From Gammaproteobacteria bacterium (GTDB taxonomy: Bacteria > Pseudomonadota > Gammaproteobacteria > HTCC5015): DNA of 46,456 nt. A program made the translations under genes and the position numbers. Positions 8,598 to 17,963 of the stretch are shown here, in pieces. Each line of letters starts with the position of its first letter. Positions within the stretch are counted from its first letter, which is position 1. The notes beneath the pieces are model-generated. The model saw nothing but the letters and a program-made list of their open reading frames with translations, was not told the DNA's origin and did not search any database. Location: assembly GCA_028284675.1 (NCBI GenBank), contig JANQRI010000053.1, positions 1-46,456 of the forward strand. Reading direction: 5' to 3'.

Positions 8598-9800
8598 ATG
8601 CAATTTTTAAACGGATTACTCAATTTAACTGGCAGCCTGCCTTGGTGGGCATACGTAGTTGCAACTATTTTTTTCGCTCAAATCACGATAGCAGCGGTTA
8701 CTTTATACCTGCATCGCAGCCAGGCACATTTAAGCCTGGATATACACCCTGCTCTGGCACATTTTTTCAGGCTTTGGCTGTGGCTGTTCACCGGCATGTC
8801 CACCCGGGAATGGGTCGCGATTCACCGCAAACATCACGCAAAATGTGAAACTGAGGAAGACCCGCACAGTCCACGCTTTTTCGGTATCAAGAAAGTGTTT
8901 TTTCAGGGCGCCGAACTTTACCGTAGCGAAGCGGCAAACGCTGACACGATCGAGAGATACAGTCATGGCACACCAAACGACTGGCTGGAAAATAAGGTTT
9001 ATAACGGCAAATTTCCCAACCTGGGTATTTACATCTCGATGGCATTAATGATTGCACTATTTGGCCCGATCGGCCTGACAATGTGGGCAATATTGATGGT
9101 CTGGATTCCATTGCATGCTGCCGGCGGTATCAATGGTATTGGCCATTACTGGGGCTATCGTAATTACGAATCGCCGGATGACTCCACCAATATGTACCCA
9201 TGGGCATTCTGGATCGGCGGCGAAGAACTCCATAATAATCACCACGCTTATCCAAGCTCCGCAAAATTCTCAATCAAGCCCTGGGAATTTGATATCGGCT
9301 GGATGTATATCCGTATTCTGGAAACAATCGGTCTCGCAAAAGTTAAAAAAACCGCACCACAGCCGGTTATCGATACACAAAAAAGCCATATCGACATGGA
9401 TACTTTGCGTGCAGTGATTCGCAGCAAAATGCATGTGATGTCAGACTATGCGAATCAGGTTATTAAACCCGTTCTCAAAGAAGAATGCAGCAAGGATACC
9501 AGCCGATCCGATCTGCTGAAAAAAGCCAAACATGCGTTAATTCGTGAAAGCTCTCGTATGAAACCGCGACACACGGCGCAACTGACCAATGTGTTACATA
9601 GCAATGCACGTTTAAAGCTTGTCTATCATTCCCGGCAGCAACTTCTGGAAATCTGGGAACGCACTTACGCCAACCAGGAAAAACTCTTACAGGCATTGCG
9701 CGAATGGTGTCAATTTGCCGAGCAATCAGGAATCAAAGCATTGCAGGAATTTGCAGCCTCACTAAGAGGTTATTCCTTGCAGCCTCAACAGGCAGCCTGA
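8598..9800 (+). CDS. Acyl-CoA delta-9-type fatty acid desaturase (DesB-like)
   Basis: Membrane di-iron desaturase that introduces a double bond into saturated acyl-CoA. The three His boxes of the stearoyl-CoA desaturase family are intact: HRSQAH at residues 39-44, HRKHH at 76-80 and HNNHH at 212-216, plus the extra His in GIGHYWGYRN. Hydrophobic spans occur at about 15-38, 52-66 and 136-172. The C-terminal 150 residues form a Gln/Arg-rich helical extension like that of the Pseudomonas DesB proteins of about 394 aa. The start ATG has a GGTGA site. The thiolase gene starts 24 bp after the stop, so the two probably form one transcript. The double-bond position is inferred from the family. Confidence 0.92.
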   Translation: MQFLNGLLNLTGSLPWWAYVVATIFFAQITIAAVTLYLHRSQAHLSLDIHPALAHFFRLWLWLFTGMSTREWVAIHRKHHAKCETEEDPHSPRFFGIKKVFFQGAELYRSEAANADTIERYSHGTPNDWLENKVYNGKFPNLGIYISMALMIALFGPIGLTMWAILMVWIPLHAAGGINGIGHYWGYRNYESPDDSTNMYPWAFWIGGEELHNNHHAYPSSAKFSIKPWEFDIGWMYIRILETIGLAKVKKTAPQPVIDTQKSHIDMDTLRAVIRSKMHVMSDYANQVIKPVLKEECSKDTSRSDLLKKAKHALIRESSRMKPRHTAQLTNVLHSNARLKLVYHSRQQLLEIWERTYANQEKLLQALREWCQFAEQSGIKALQEFAASLRGYSLQPQQAA

Positions 9801-9824
9801 CGCGCTCAGCGGAGACAAGCCACA

Positions 9825-11030
9825 TTGCCTGCACAGGCAACCAATACGGTACTTCCTGACCCGGTTGTTATAACAGCAGTGGCGCGCACCCCTATTGGCG
9901 ATTTTATGGGTGCGCTCTCTTCAGTCAGCGCCACAGTGTTGGGCACAACGGCTATTCACGCAACGCTAAACAAATCCGGGCTGGATGCATCAAAGATTCA
10001 GGCCGTTAATATGGGCTGTGTTCTGTCAGCCGGCCTGGGCCAGGCGCCTGCCCGTCAAGCGGCACTCGGCGCTAATATTCCCGACACCAGCAACTGCCTG
10101 ACCCTGAATAAGATGTGTGGATCCGGGCTGCAGGCAGTGATGCTTGCACATGATGCACTCACCGCCGGTACTTACCAGGTGATGCTTGCCGGCGGCATGG
10201 AAAGCATGAGTAATGCGCCCTATCTTTTGCCTAAAGCACGTGATGGTTACCGAATGGGTCATGGCAAATTGCTTGATCATATGATGTATGACGGCCTGGA
10301 AGACGTATACCAGCATCAGGCGATGGGGGTTTATGCTGAAGCAACTGCTGAAAAATACGGTTTCAACCGTGAACAACAGGATGAATTTGCGCTTCGATCA
10401 CTGCAACGCGCTGTTCAGGCAAGCAATGACGGAAGCTTTACCAATGAAATTGCTGCTGTTACGGTGAAAACCCGCAACAATGATATTACCATCGACAGTG
10501 ACGAACATCCTTTTGCGGTAAAACCTGAAAAAATACCTAAATTAAAACCGGCTTTTGCTGTAAACGGTAGCGTGACAGCTGCAAACTCCAGTGCAATTTC
10601 TGATGGCGCCGCAGCACTTACACTGATGCCGGCATCAGTTGCCAAAAACCTGGGTTGTACACCCCTGGCGCGTATTATCGCCCACACCAGCCACTCACAG
10701 GCACCGGAATGGTTTACCACCGCACCGGTCGGGGCAATTCGTCAGTTATTATCCAAAACCGGTTGGTCGGTGGATACGGTTGACCTTTTTGAAATCAATG
10801 AAGCATTTGCAGTCGTCGCAATGGCCGCTCAGCAGGAATTGAATATTCCAGACGACAAGCTCAATGTACATGGTGGCGCCTGTGCACTGGGTCACCCAAT
10901 CGGTGCCTCCGGTGCACGCATCCTGGTCACACTGATTTCAGCACTGCATCAATATCAACTCAAGCGCGGTATTGCCGCCTTGTGTATCGGCGGTGGTGAA
11001 GCTGTTGCGATTGCAGTGGAGCGCGCTTAA
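9825..11030 (+). CDS. Acetyl-CoA acetyltransferase (thiolase)
   Basis: Type II thiolase that condenses two acetyl-CoA to acetoacetyl-CoA or runs the reverse thiolysis. The acylated nucleophile is Cys98 in NKMCGSG. The NEAFA motif near residue 325, GGACALGHPIGASGAR (His general base) and the C-terminal CIGGGEA with the second catalytic Cys are all present. The length, 401 aa, is normal. The start is a TTG at 9825 with GGAG 10 bp upstream and no better ATG before ARTPIG. It follows the desaturase by 24 bp and runs tail-to-tail with the GMC oxidoreductase gene, with only 9 bp between stops. Whether it serves beta-oxidation, polymer synthesis or ketone metabolism is not clear. Confidence 0.94.
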   Translation: MPAQATNTVLPDPVVITAVARTPIGDFMGALSSVSATVLGTTAIHATLNKSGLDASKIQAVNMGCVLSAGLGQAPARQAALGANIPDTSNCLTLNKMCGSGLQAVMLAHDALTAGTYQVMLAGGMESMSNAPYLLPKARDGYRMGHGKLLDHMMYDGLEDVYQHQAMGVYAEATAEKYGFNREQQDEFALRSLQRAVQASNDGSFTNEIAAVTVKTRNNDITIDSDEHPFAVKPEKIPKLKPAFAVNGSVTAANSSAISDGAAALTLMPASVAKNLGCTPLARIIAHTSHSQAPEWFTTAPVGAIRQLLSKTGWSVDTVDLFEINEAFAVVAMAAQQELNIPDDKLNVHGGACALGHPIGASGARILVTLISALHQYQLKRGIAALCIGGGEAVAIAVERA

Positions 11031-11039
11031 ACAGCGCCA

Positions 11040-12614
11040 TCACTCTGTGATCAGTGCCGCAACACGCTCCGCCAGTGCAGCGATAGTCCGGCTCGGGTTG
11101 CGACCAATGGCTTCAGGAATAATCGCACCATCTACTACATACAGGTTTTTATAATTAAACACCTCGCCCCGATGATCAACTACACCATTAGCCGGTGTGG
11201 TACCCATATTACAACCTCCCAATGGATGCGGTGTTACCAGGTTTTTTAGCCACTTCCAGGTAGGTGGCACCCAGGGCTCGCCGCCGGTGGCTTCCGACAA
11301 GCGCTCATGCATACTCACGATTGCATTGATTGTTTTCTCAGAACGATCAATATCCCAGTCAAGCTTCAGCACCCGACTCCAGGGCCAATACCATTTACGC
11401 CCTAACCTAAGCTTTCCATCTGCCGCATCGATGCCCTGCGCAAACCATGGCATCATATTGTCCAACGGGTCACGCGCTCTGGCCTTTTTCTTCCAGTCAG
11501 ATAAAACAGCCTGATATTTTTTCCACTTTCTGCCTTTCAGCCGAGCCAGTATTGCGTTACGTACCAAATCGGGTAAACCGCCATCTTCAATATAAAATTG
11601 CTCGCCATATTCGCTACCATCCAGAAAATCGATTGCCGAAGAAATCGTGGGACCGTGGCTTGGAGAAACTCTTCGGTTATCATAGAAAGCCGGTGTTAAA
11701 AAATCACCGTTGGAGCTCCAGTTTTTACCTAAAAACGAACTCAGCTCAGGCAGTGTCTTGTATTGATCACGGCAGCGCAAAAGCAGTTCGGTTGAATTTA
11801 GAGAGCCGGCTGAGATAATGACTTTATCCGCACGCTCAACACCAGGTACTAGTTTTTCATTCTCTATACGTTCATAACAAACACGATATCCGTTACCATC
11901 AACTTCAATAGCATTAACAATATGCAATGGGCGCACTTCTGCACCATGCTTTTCTGCCAACGGTATATAGTTCAGATCCAGAGTATTCTTTGCTTTAACA
12001 TCGCAACCAATATCACAATTACCCAGGTGCACGCAGGTGCCTTGCTGCTGGCCTTGCGCATTGATAAATTCTTTCGAGTGTTTTTGGTTAAATTTGTCCT
12101 CTAAACCGTAATTCCACTCAGAATCAAAACTGACTGCCAACGGCAGCTTTGCAAAACGATCACCCGCACCGATCGCTTCAGCGCCTTCCTTCATCAGTTT
12201 GTATCGTTCAGTCAGCTGATTATCAGGGATCTCCTGAAGATTCAGCATATTCCCAACAGCATCATAATAAGGCTTAAGAGCCTGATAGCTGATTTCTTCC
12301 GGCCAGCCTTGTTTAAAAATCTGCTCGGGTGCTTCAACAGAAATATTCGCGTATATTAAAGAGCCGCCACCAACGGCTGCGCCCTGGGCAATCGCCATAT
12401 CAGGAAAAATGCGAAAATCAATCCAACCATTTTGTTTATCCGGTTCGTCAGGATCATAAAACCAGGCATCGCCTAGTTTACGGGGATAGTCCTTGGGCTC
12501 CCAGCGCCGCCCCCTTTCCAGTACCAAAACTTTGGCACCCTTCTCTGCCAATCGACAGGCCATTACCGCACCGCCGAAACCACTACCAATCACGATCACA
12601 TCATAATCGCTCAT
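11040..12614 (-). CDS. GMC-family FAD oxidoreductase, cholesterol-oxidase-like
   Basis: Flavin-dependent alcohol oxidase or dehydrogenase. The Rossmann dinucleotide motif GSGFGGAV starts at residue 10 and the family stretch GGGSLIYANISVEAP follows near 80. Near the C-terminus are HPLGGCNMG and then LYVVDGAIIPEAIGRNP, typical of the cholesterol oxidase branch rather than the choline dehydrogenase branch. There is no Tat or Sec signal, so it is probably cytoplasmic or membrane-associated. The length is 524 aa. The ATG is preceded by AGAGGT and lies 3 bp after the metallophosphoesterase stop. It is the last gene of the seven-gene run. The sterol substrate is an inference; other bulky alcohols are possible. 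Confidence 0.92.
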   Translation of the reverse strand: MSDYDVIVIGSGFGGAVMACRLAEKGAKVLVLERGRRWEPKDYPRKLGDAWFYDPDEPDKQNGWIDFRIFPDMAIAQGAAVGGGSLIYANISVEAPEQIFKQGWPEEISYQALKPYYDAVGNMLNLQEIPDNQLTERYKLMKEGAEAIGAGDRFAKLPLAVSFDSEWNYGLEDKFNQKHSKEFINAQGQQQGTCVHLGNCDIGCDVKAKNTLDLNYIPLAEKHGAEVRPLHIVNAIEVDGNGYRVCYERIENEKLVPGVERADKVIISAGSLNSTELLLRCRDQYKTLPELSSFLGKNWSSNGDFLTPAFYDNRRVSPSHGPTISSAIDFLDGSEYGEQFYIEDGGLPDLVRNAILARLKGRKWKKYQAVLSDWKKKARARDPLDNMMPWFAQGIDAADGKLRLGRKWYWPWSRVLKLDWDIDRSEKTINAIVSMHERLSEATGGEPWVPPTWKWLKNLVTPHPLGGCNMGTTPANGVVDHRGEVFNYKNLYVVDGAIIPEAIGRNPSRTIAALAERVAALITE

Positions 12615-12617
12615 TTT

Positions 12618-14486
12618 TTAATCGACCTCTACCGGTGTCTCAATCAACTCCGCATAATCCTCTATTTTGCCTTTCGCCGGTTCCAGCCATGGCTCTCCTT
12701 TTTTTGCCTGTGATTTCAAAACCCAGGCACGCAACCGATTTTTTATAGAATTGGCAAACGGATTCCAATTTCGTTTACGCGGTACTTTCGCAATGCCGAC
12801 AGGATAAACTGTCAGCTTGCCCTGCTGGTTAATATGCAAACGGAGAAAGTTTTTGTAATCAGGAATTTTCTGGCACAGCAGCACTTCGTCAGTATATGTA
12901 CCGAACCATAAGTTATTCAAACACAGAAAAGTCCCCACTATCATGCCACCCAAAAAACCACCGGCAAGTACACTCTCAATGCTGAACAATATGACTTGCG
13001 GTACAGAGTCCAGATGCAGCCCCAGTACATGCAGATTCCAGCGGGCTGCAGTCCACATTAAAGCCAGTAATAAAATCACATGCAACACAGTATGCACTGT
13101 CGCCTGCAATACTCTGGACAATAAACTTTTTGCATCTGCAAAAAATGCCCAACCTAAAAAAATCAGCAACAACAATGCTATATTGCTTGGGCTATGGGCC
13201 AACACTGTCCCAAAGCCCTTTAATATCACGGGCCAACCTTCACGACTTAGCAGTGATACAGCCGAAAATTGCTCAAGCAATGAACTGTTAAGCACTTTAC
13301 CATCAACAACATTTAACGGATTACTCAGAAACGAAACCGAGTTTTTGCTTTCGCTCTGCAGACACCACGCAAAAAATAAATAATAAATTCCCAGAAATGC
13401 CGCAAAACCCATATTCATAAATGGAAAAAATATACTTCGCAGCGCCAACCGCTTGGATTTTTTAACCGGTGGATAAACACTTTCTCTTTGATACTTCTCA
13501 ATAATATCTTTATTTGGTATCTCCAACTCTTCCGGCATATTATGAGTGGAATAAAGATATGCACCACCCCCACCGGAAATAAAGCGCTGCTGCCGCCCCC
13601 CTTCATGCTTATAGCGTGTGTAGTTATGTAAATCACCGGCTATTGCAACCACAGCCTCATGCCCAAAAGGCAACAGTAATCGCCTCGTTAAAAAATCAAA
13701 ATTTTTATACGCTGCTTTGCCTTTGATTTCATGATAAACCCAGCTGGGTTCTGCAGAGCACAAAATGACTTTAGAACCTGCATCCATTTGCTCAGCAACC
13801 GACTTGAAAAAATCCAGCTGCGGGTAATCAAAATCTGCATGCAATTGAATGTCGATCCCCCACAGCCACCATCCATGCGGCAGTTTAAGCGCAAAATAAC
13901 TGCGTTCCTGACGGGTCTGCCAACCTCCAATCCATCTTTTCTGCCCAAACAACCTGATAAATGTGGCCAAGCCGTCATACCAGTCATGATTACCCGGTAC
14001 CGCATAGAGGTGCGGGGCATTATTCTCAACACAAGGTAAAGCACAATGATATGGTCCAATTAAGCGATTATTATATTCCTCAAGATTGGATGTGGGATAA
14101 ACCTGATCACCGCCCATAATCAGAATATCACCTCGCTGTGTTGTATAGCTATCTTTGCCAGCGGGCAATATAAGTTTTTCCTCTGCGATTAACCGTGCAA
14201 TTGAATAAGTTGCATCCCAGCCATCTCCCAAATCAGCAACATAGTCAATCCATAATTCTTTGCGATCTGAGTAATCTTTAGGTTCGTTCTTAGCAAGTGC
14301 GGCCTGTACTTCACGCTTATCCGCATAAATACCAAAAACCATCGACAATGCTGCTTTGATACCGGCGTTTATTAATTCAATGGGAGAAAACCAGCTCACC
14401 ATCGGCTGAGGAATAAATCCGAGATCTTTTACCGAAGCCGGCGGCTTGGGGTCGCCTCCGCCTGACTGCAATGAATCCTTGCCCAT
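12618..14486 (-). CDS. Membrane-anchored metallophosphoesterase
   Basis: A 622-aa protein with an N-terminal calcineurin-type phosphoesterase domain and a C-terminal membrane region. Metal-binding motifs visible are DLGD (85-88), GGDQ (125-128), GNHD (165-168) and AGDLHNY, which replaces the usual GHxH. About five hydrophobic segments follow (from FFPFMNMGFAAFLGIYYLFF to LAGGFLGGMIVGTFLCL), then a short Lys/Arg-rich tail, so the catalytic domain is tethered to the membrane. The start has a perfect GGAGG box. The gap to the patatin gene is 12 bp and to the GMC gene 3 bp. The substrate is unknown; in this setting a phospholipid or prenyl phosphate is a reasonable guess. Confidence 0.88.
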   Translation of the reverse strand: MGKDSLQSGGGDPKPPASVKDLGFIPQPMVSWFSPIELINAGIKAALSMVFGIYADKREVQAALAKNEPKDYSDRKELWIDYVADLGDGWDATYSIARLIAEEKLILPAGKDSYTTQRGDILIMGGDQVYPTSNLEEYNNRLIGPYHCALPCVENNAPHLYAVPGNHDWYDGLATFIRLFGQKRWIGGWQTRQERSYFALKLPHGWWLWGIDIQLHADFDYPQLDFFKSVAEQMDAGSKVILCSAEPSWVYHEIKGKAAYKNFDFLTRRLLLPFGHEAVVAIAGDLHNYTRYKHEGGRQQRFISGGGGAYLYSTHNMPEELEIPNKDIIEKYQRESVYPPVKKSKRLALRSIFFPFMNMGFAAFLGIYYLFFAWCLQSESKNSVSFLSNPLNVVDGKVLNSSLLEQFSAVSLLSREGWPVILKGFGTVLAHSPSNIALLLLIFLGWAFFADAKSLLSRVLQATVHTVLHVILLLALMWTAARWNLHVLGLHLDSVPQVILFSIESVLAGGFLGGMIVGTFLCLNNLWFGTYTDEVLLCQKIPDYKNFLRLHINQQGKLTVYPVGIAKVPRKRNWNPFANSIKNRLRAWVLKSQAKKGEPWLEPAKGKIEDYAELIETPVEVD

Positions 14487-14498
14487 TATGCCTCCTGC

Positions 14499-16055
14499 TT
14501 AATCTTTAGCTTTGGTAAATTTTGCATATGATTCCCATAGCTCACCCATAAAAAACCGGCCGAACTTCGCATAAACCGAAGCCGCTTCAGTAAGCCCATC
14601 AGCATTTGTTGCACGCATTGTTGAAACAAGTTTAACCAGGTCTTTCACACCCAGGGTTAAAACACCCGCGCCTATTGTTTGCCCTTGTTCATCTTCACCT
14701 TTATATAGCCGGGTAAATAAAGTTGTTGTATCCGACCATAAATCAAACCCGGGGTCATCGCGCACTTCTTTTTTACCAACCAGATAATACGACTCCCCCT
14801 GATGCTCAAACCCCAGCTCATACACCATGTGCTTCAGGTCAGGCTGATCACTCGGCTTAAACAAATTAAAAACACCTTTACTGGCAGGAATCCCTGTACC
14901 GAAAGGGGTAAAGTCAACACTGCCGACAATCTCCCCCTGATGTTTAGGATCAGAAATAAACGCATCAATATCATGTATTGTAATGCTTGCGTGCATGGAT
15001 AACTCATTGCCTTCGGATTTACCTTTTTTTGCGCCGGCTTCCGGATCAATTTCACCCAGAGAAAATCCTCCTGACATAGTTTCCCGAAACGTAATACCGT
15101 GACCATTTTCATCTTTCATTTGAGTAACCTCAGGCTCGAAACGTAAACCTTCTTCATGCATATCTGACAAATAACGCTTGGCATCAGCATACCCCATACT
15201 AATTAATGTAGCCGTGTTTATGCGTCCCAAATATAAATCCGGGTCCAGAGGCAATGCATATTCCGGCTTGATTACATGCAAACGGATCGGCCGTTGTTGG
15301 CCGTAAGGACTATCACCTTTTCGAATACGTTCATTAAGCTCGTTAATCCGGTCAAACTCTTCGAACAGCCCGCCGTTTGCACTAAGCTCAATCATATGAA
15401 CATACTGATTAAATATGCCGGATTGATAATTAGCCGTATTCCCTATACACCAGATCAGCCATATCTCTTCAGCACCCTGCCTGACCGCTTCCATTAAGTT
15501 TGCATCTTTTATCCAAACCGAGTCAGTATATAACTGTTCACCAACACTCACTGCCGGCATAAAGATCGGTAATGAAATTCCAGCCACCAACAATTCCAAG
15601 CTCAATGCCTGATGCGGAACAGCCTCGTTGGTTTTGCGTGTATAATTGCATACATTAAATGTACCGCTCATCCCCTGGGCGGCATTTATCTTCCCGATGT
15701 CAATTCCCAGGTGCGGGAAAACATGATCTACTATTCCATCCGCATCACCCATCGCCTGCATATCATGCAATTTAATATATTTATGCAACGGCATAAATGA
15801 GACAAATTTCTTTACATCCAAATCACGCCAGCGCTCACATATTTGCTCAGGCGACAAACCGGAGAACATCATCGCCAGATTGATGGTGCCCCCGGATGTT
15901 CCATCTGCATGGAAAAATGACAGATCCGACTCAGCCAAAGCACGCAATACCCCGGCCTGATACGCAACCCGCATACCTCCACCGGCTATCACCAGTGACC
16001 GCTTAACACCCGAATAACCGGCCTCAGGTGCCAGACTGACCGTTATATTTGACAT
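14499..16055 (-). CDS. Patatin-like phospholipase with extra C-terminal domain
   Basis: The N-terminal patatin domain (about 18-250) has the oxyanion stretch GGGMR (25-29), nucleophile elbow GTSGG with Ser54, and catalytic Asp178 in YTDSVW, where families usually have DGG. This predicts a Ser-Asp acyl hydrolase acting on membrane lipid. Residues about 330-518 form a second domain (VGSVDFTPFG, KGVFNLF, DDPGFDLWSDTTTLFTRLY). I associate this pattern with segments linked to cholesterol-oxidase-type GMC/hydrolase fusions in other bacteria, so its presence here ties the patatin to the neighbouring GMC oxidoreductase. That recollection needs a search. The start has a GAGG site, 7 bp after the preceding gene. 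Confidence 0.88.
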   Translation of the reverse strand: MSNITVSLAPEAGYSGVKRSLVIAGGGMRVAYQAGVLRALAESDLSFFHADGTSGGTINLAMMFSGLSPEQICERWRDLDVKKFVSFMPLHKYIKLHDMQAMGDADGIVDHVFPHLGIDIGKINAAQGMSGTFNVCNYTRKTNEAVPHQALSLELLVAGISLPIFMPAVSVGEQLYTDSVWIKDANLMEAVRQGAEEIWLIWCIGNTANYQSGIFNQYVHMIELSANGGLFEEFDRINELNERIRKGDSPYGQQRPIRLHVIKPEYALPLDPDLYLGRINTATLISMGYADAKRYLSDMHEEGLRFEPEVTQMKDENGHGITFRETMSGGFSLGEIDPEAGAKKGKSEGNELSMHASITIHDIDAFISDPKHQGEIVGSVDFTPFGTGIPASKGVFNLFKPSDQPDLKHMVYELGFEHQGESYYLVGKKEVRDDPGFDLWSDTTTLFTRLYKGEDEQGQTIGAGVLTLGVKDLVKLVSTMRATNADGLTEAASVYAKFGRFFMGELWESYAKFTKAKD

Positions 16056-16062
16056 TGATACC

Positions 16063-16440
16063 TCACTTTATTGTGAGCCAGTACCAGATAATCAAAAAGC
16101 CGGAAAACAGATCAAATATCGCGACGCCTAACGCGAGCACAGAGAGCAGCCCATTAAAAACCCCAAGCCCAACTGCTGCAAAAGCACCAAATTTTTGTAA
16201 CCCTGCCCAGAAAACCGCTATCGGATGATGCTGCTCACTCAGCAGCGCATGTAGCAACAAGCCACCAAAAAAGAGCATAAACATCCCAATGATTGCAAAT
16301 GAATGCAAATTGCCCGGAGTCCCTTCACCACCTACAACACCCAATACCAAACCCGGCTGCAACATCTGCAACACACCACTGATCAGGGTTATAACAGCAA
16401 TAGCAACCAGTAATTTATACAATATGTCTTTTGTTTTCAT
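16063..16440 (-). CDS. Small integral membrane protein, 125 aa
   Basis: Four hydrophobic segments fill nearly the whole chain (LLVAIAVITLISGVLQML; FAIIGMFMLFFGGLLLHALL; FGAFAAVGLGVFNGLLSVL; GVAIFDLFSGFLIIWYWL), with a short Lys-rich N-terminus. No catalytic motif is visible and I do not recognise a named family. The ATG at 16440 has an AGGG ribosome site. It sits 30 bp after the DUF1772-like gene and 7 bp before the patatin gene, inside the same operon, so it probably acts as a membrane partner of the lipid-modifying enzymes. A sequence profile would be needed to name it. Confidence 0.8.
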   Translation of the reverse strand: MKTKDILYKLLVAIAVITLISGVLQMLQPGLVLGVVGGEGTPGNLHSFAIIGMFMLFFGGLLLHALLSEQHHPIAVFWAGLQKFGAFAAVGLGVFNGLLSVLALGVAIFDLFSGFLIIWYWLTIK

Positions 16441-16470
16441 CGTTTCCCTACCTGCCGCATTGTATGTTTT

Positions 16471-16959
16471 TTATTTATTACCCAGTTTATCGAGCAAATC
16501 TCCTTTCCCAAAAAAATAATACATCATCGCTATCCACATTGCGCTCATAATAACCCATCGCACATCATTCAAGAACATCCATTGTTCCAGTTTTTCACTC
16601 AACTCTGCAGCACTGGACAACCCCTCTGCAATCGCATTATTAATCGGTATTATATGAATCTGACCAACATAAGTGGCACCGATAATACATAACATCGCGA
16701 TAATTGCAGCCCAACGAAAGCGCGTACGCCACTCTTGCCATATTAAAACAGCATTACTGATAAACATCAGCGGGACAACATAAGTAAAAAAAACAGTCGC
16801 CGCACTGGTCGGCTTTATAAAGTGATCCTGTACAACATCCAGCGTCATCACTTCCCAGCTTGGATACCAGAAAAAATGTAATGCCCAAAGTACCCCAACA
16901 TAAACCGTAACACCGAACATAAGATAAGCATGATTAATTGCTAATAATATTTTACTCAT
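16471..16959 (-). CDS. DUF1772-like membrane protein, 162 aa
   Basis: A four-helix membrane protein (AYLMFGVTVYVGVLWALHFF; VFFTYVVPLMFISNAVL; AAIIAMLCIIGATYVGQI; WVIMSAMWIAMMYYFF) with a PINNAIAEGL...WMFLNDVRWVI pattern resembling DUF1772/anthrone-oxygenase-like proteins. The frame opens earlier at a TTG at 16998 that overlaps the stop of the decarboxylase-like gene. I prefer the ATG at 16959 (MSKILLAINH): it has a G-rich GGGGAAG site just upstream and puts the first helix at the N-terminus. Function is unknown; the family includes proteins near oxidative tailoring enzymes. Confidence 0.75.
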   Translation of the reverse strand: MSKILLAINHAYLMFGVTVYVGVLWALHFFWYPSWEVMTLDVVQDHFIKPTSAATVFFTYVVPLMFISNAVLIWQEWRTRFRWAAIIAMLCIIGATYVGQIHIIPINNAIAEGLSSAAELSEKLEQWMFLNDVRWVIMSAMWIAMMYYFFGKGDLLDKLGNK

Positions 16960-16994
16960 CGACTTCCCCCAATGCTCATTAACATAGATTACAC

Positions 16995-17870
16995 TCAATC
17001 CTTATCTGGAACCGGTGCCGAAGGCGGCGCCAGCCAGTCCTCACTCAACCCCAAATTCACGACGCTATCCAGCCCCTCCGGCAAATCCTGCGAAGGCTGC
17101 TCTTGATGCAAAAACCAGCACTCAAAATAATCGTCCAGAGTACCTACTGCAGAAGGCATATAGGCAGTCAATATCGGATCCGGCTCTACCCCCAGGCCTT
17201 TTAGGATCTGTGCACGCGGATGATCCCCGATAACAAAACGAGCCTTTGCAGACTTAAACATCGCAAACCCCATTTTGCTTTTAAAGTGTATATATGACTT
17301 CATTAACATGCCGCGAAATGCACAATAGTTCGCAGCGCTCATGCTCATCGGCCACGGCGTGCGTTTGGGCTTTTCAATTTCCACATAAGTCACCAGCTGA
17401 CCATCCAGATCATACTGACTGCTGACCTTATCATCACTTATCAAAAAATTCATATTAGCCTGATGCTTGGGCATACCCCATATACCCTTACCCCCTTTAA
17501 CAGAAATCTCCGAAGACACCGGCAAATCCAATACATACTGCCCGGTACCATATTGCTTCATAAGCAAGGCCGGCAATAAGCGCGGCGCCCGCTTCAGTCC
17601 ATGGGTGCATGCGATGGCAATACTGTATTCTATATATTTACCTATATTGGTTTCCCGATAATCGATAACCGTCACCACCAACAGGCCTTTATTCCACAGA
17701 CGAAAAGGGTGCACTTCATGCGGCATTATCGCCTTGGCCTTATCGGCATCCAATGGAAAAACCGCCATCAGTGCCGGGGAGTTCTTACATGCTACCGGCA
17801 GTTCAAAGGGTATACCATCCACTAAAGAATGGCGCCCCGCAAGTTTTTTAATTCTACTGTTAACACCCAT
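16995..17870 (-). CDS. Acetoacetate decarboxylase superfamily protein
   Basis: A 291-aa soluble protein with the acetoacetate-decarboxylase fold pattern: FRLWNKGLLVVTVIDYRETNIG followed by KYIEYSIAIAC, then ISVKGGKGIWGMPKHQANM near the middle, where the family carries the Schiff-base Lys. Lys in MPKHQ is the candidate, but the usual neighbouring Glu/Lys arrangement is not exact, so the reaction may be a related aldol, dehydratase or lactone reaction rather than decarboxylation of acetoacetate. The ATG at 17870 has GGGG upstream. It is preceded by 93 bp downstream of the alpha/beta hydrolase and leads the tightly packed part of the operon. A thiolase making acetoacetyl-CoA is encoded nearby on the opposite strand, but no CoA transferase is seen. 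Confidence 0.85.
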   Translation of the reverse strand: MGVNSRIKKLAGRHSLVDGIPFELPVACKNSPALMAVFPLDADKAKAIMPHEVHPFRLWNKGLLVVTVIDYRETNIGKYIEYSIAIACTHGLKRAPRLLPALLMKQYGTGQYVLDLPVSSEISVKGGKGIWGMPKHQANMNFLISDDKVSSQYDLDGQLVTYVEIEKPKRTPWPMSMSAANYCAFRGMLMKSYIHFKSKMGFAMFKSAKARFVIGDHPRAQILKGLGVEPDPILTAYMPSAVGTLDDYFECWFLHQEQPSQDLPEGLDSVVNLGLSEDWLAPPSAPVPDKD

Positions 17871-17963
17871 ATAAAACCCCTTAATATATTTCCTGCATTA
17901 AACCAAAGAGCCTTACTGTAATTCCACTTTAAACTATCAGCACACAAAAAACTTACAACTCAG

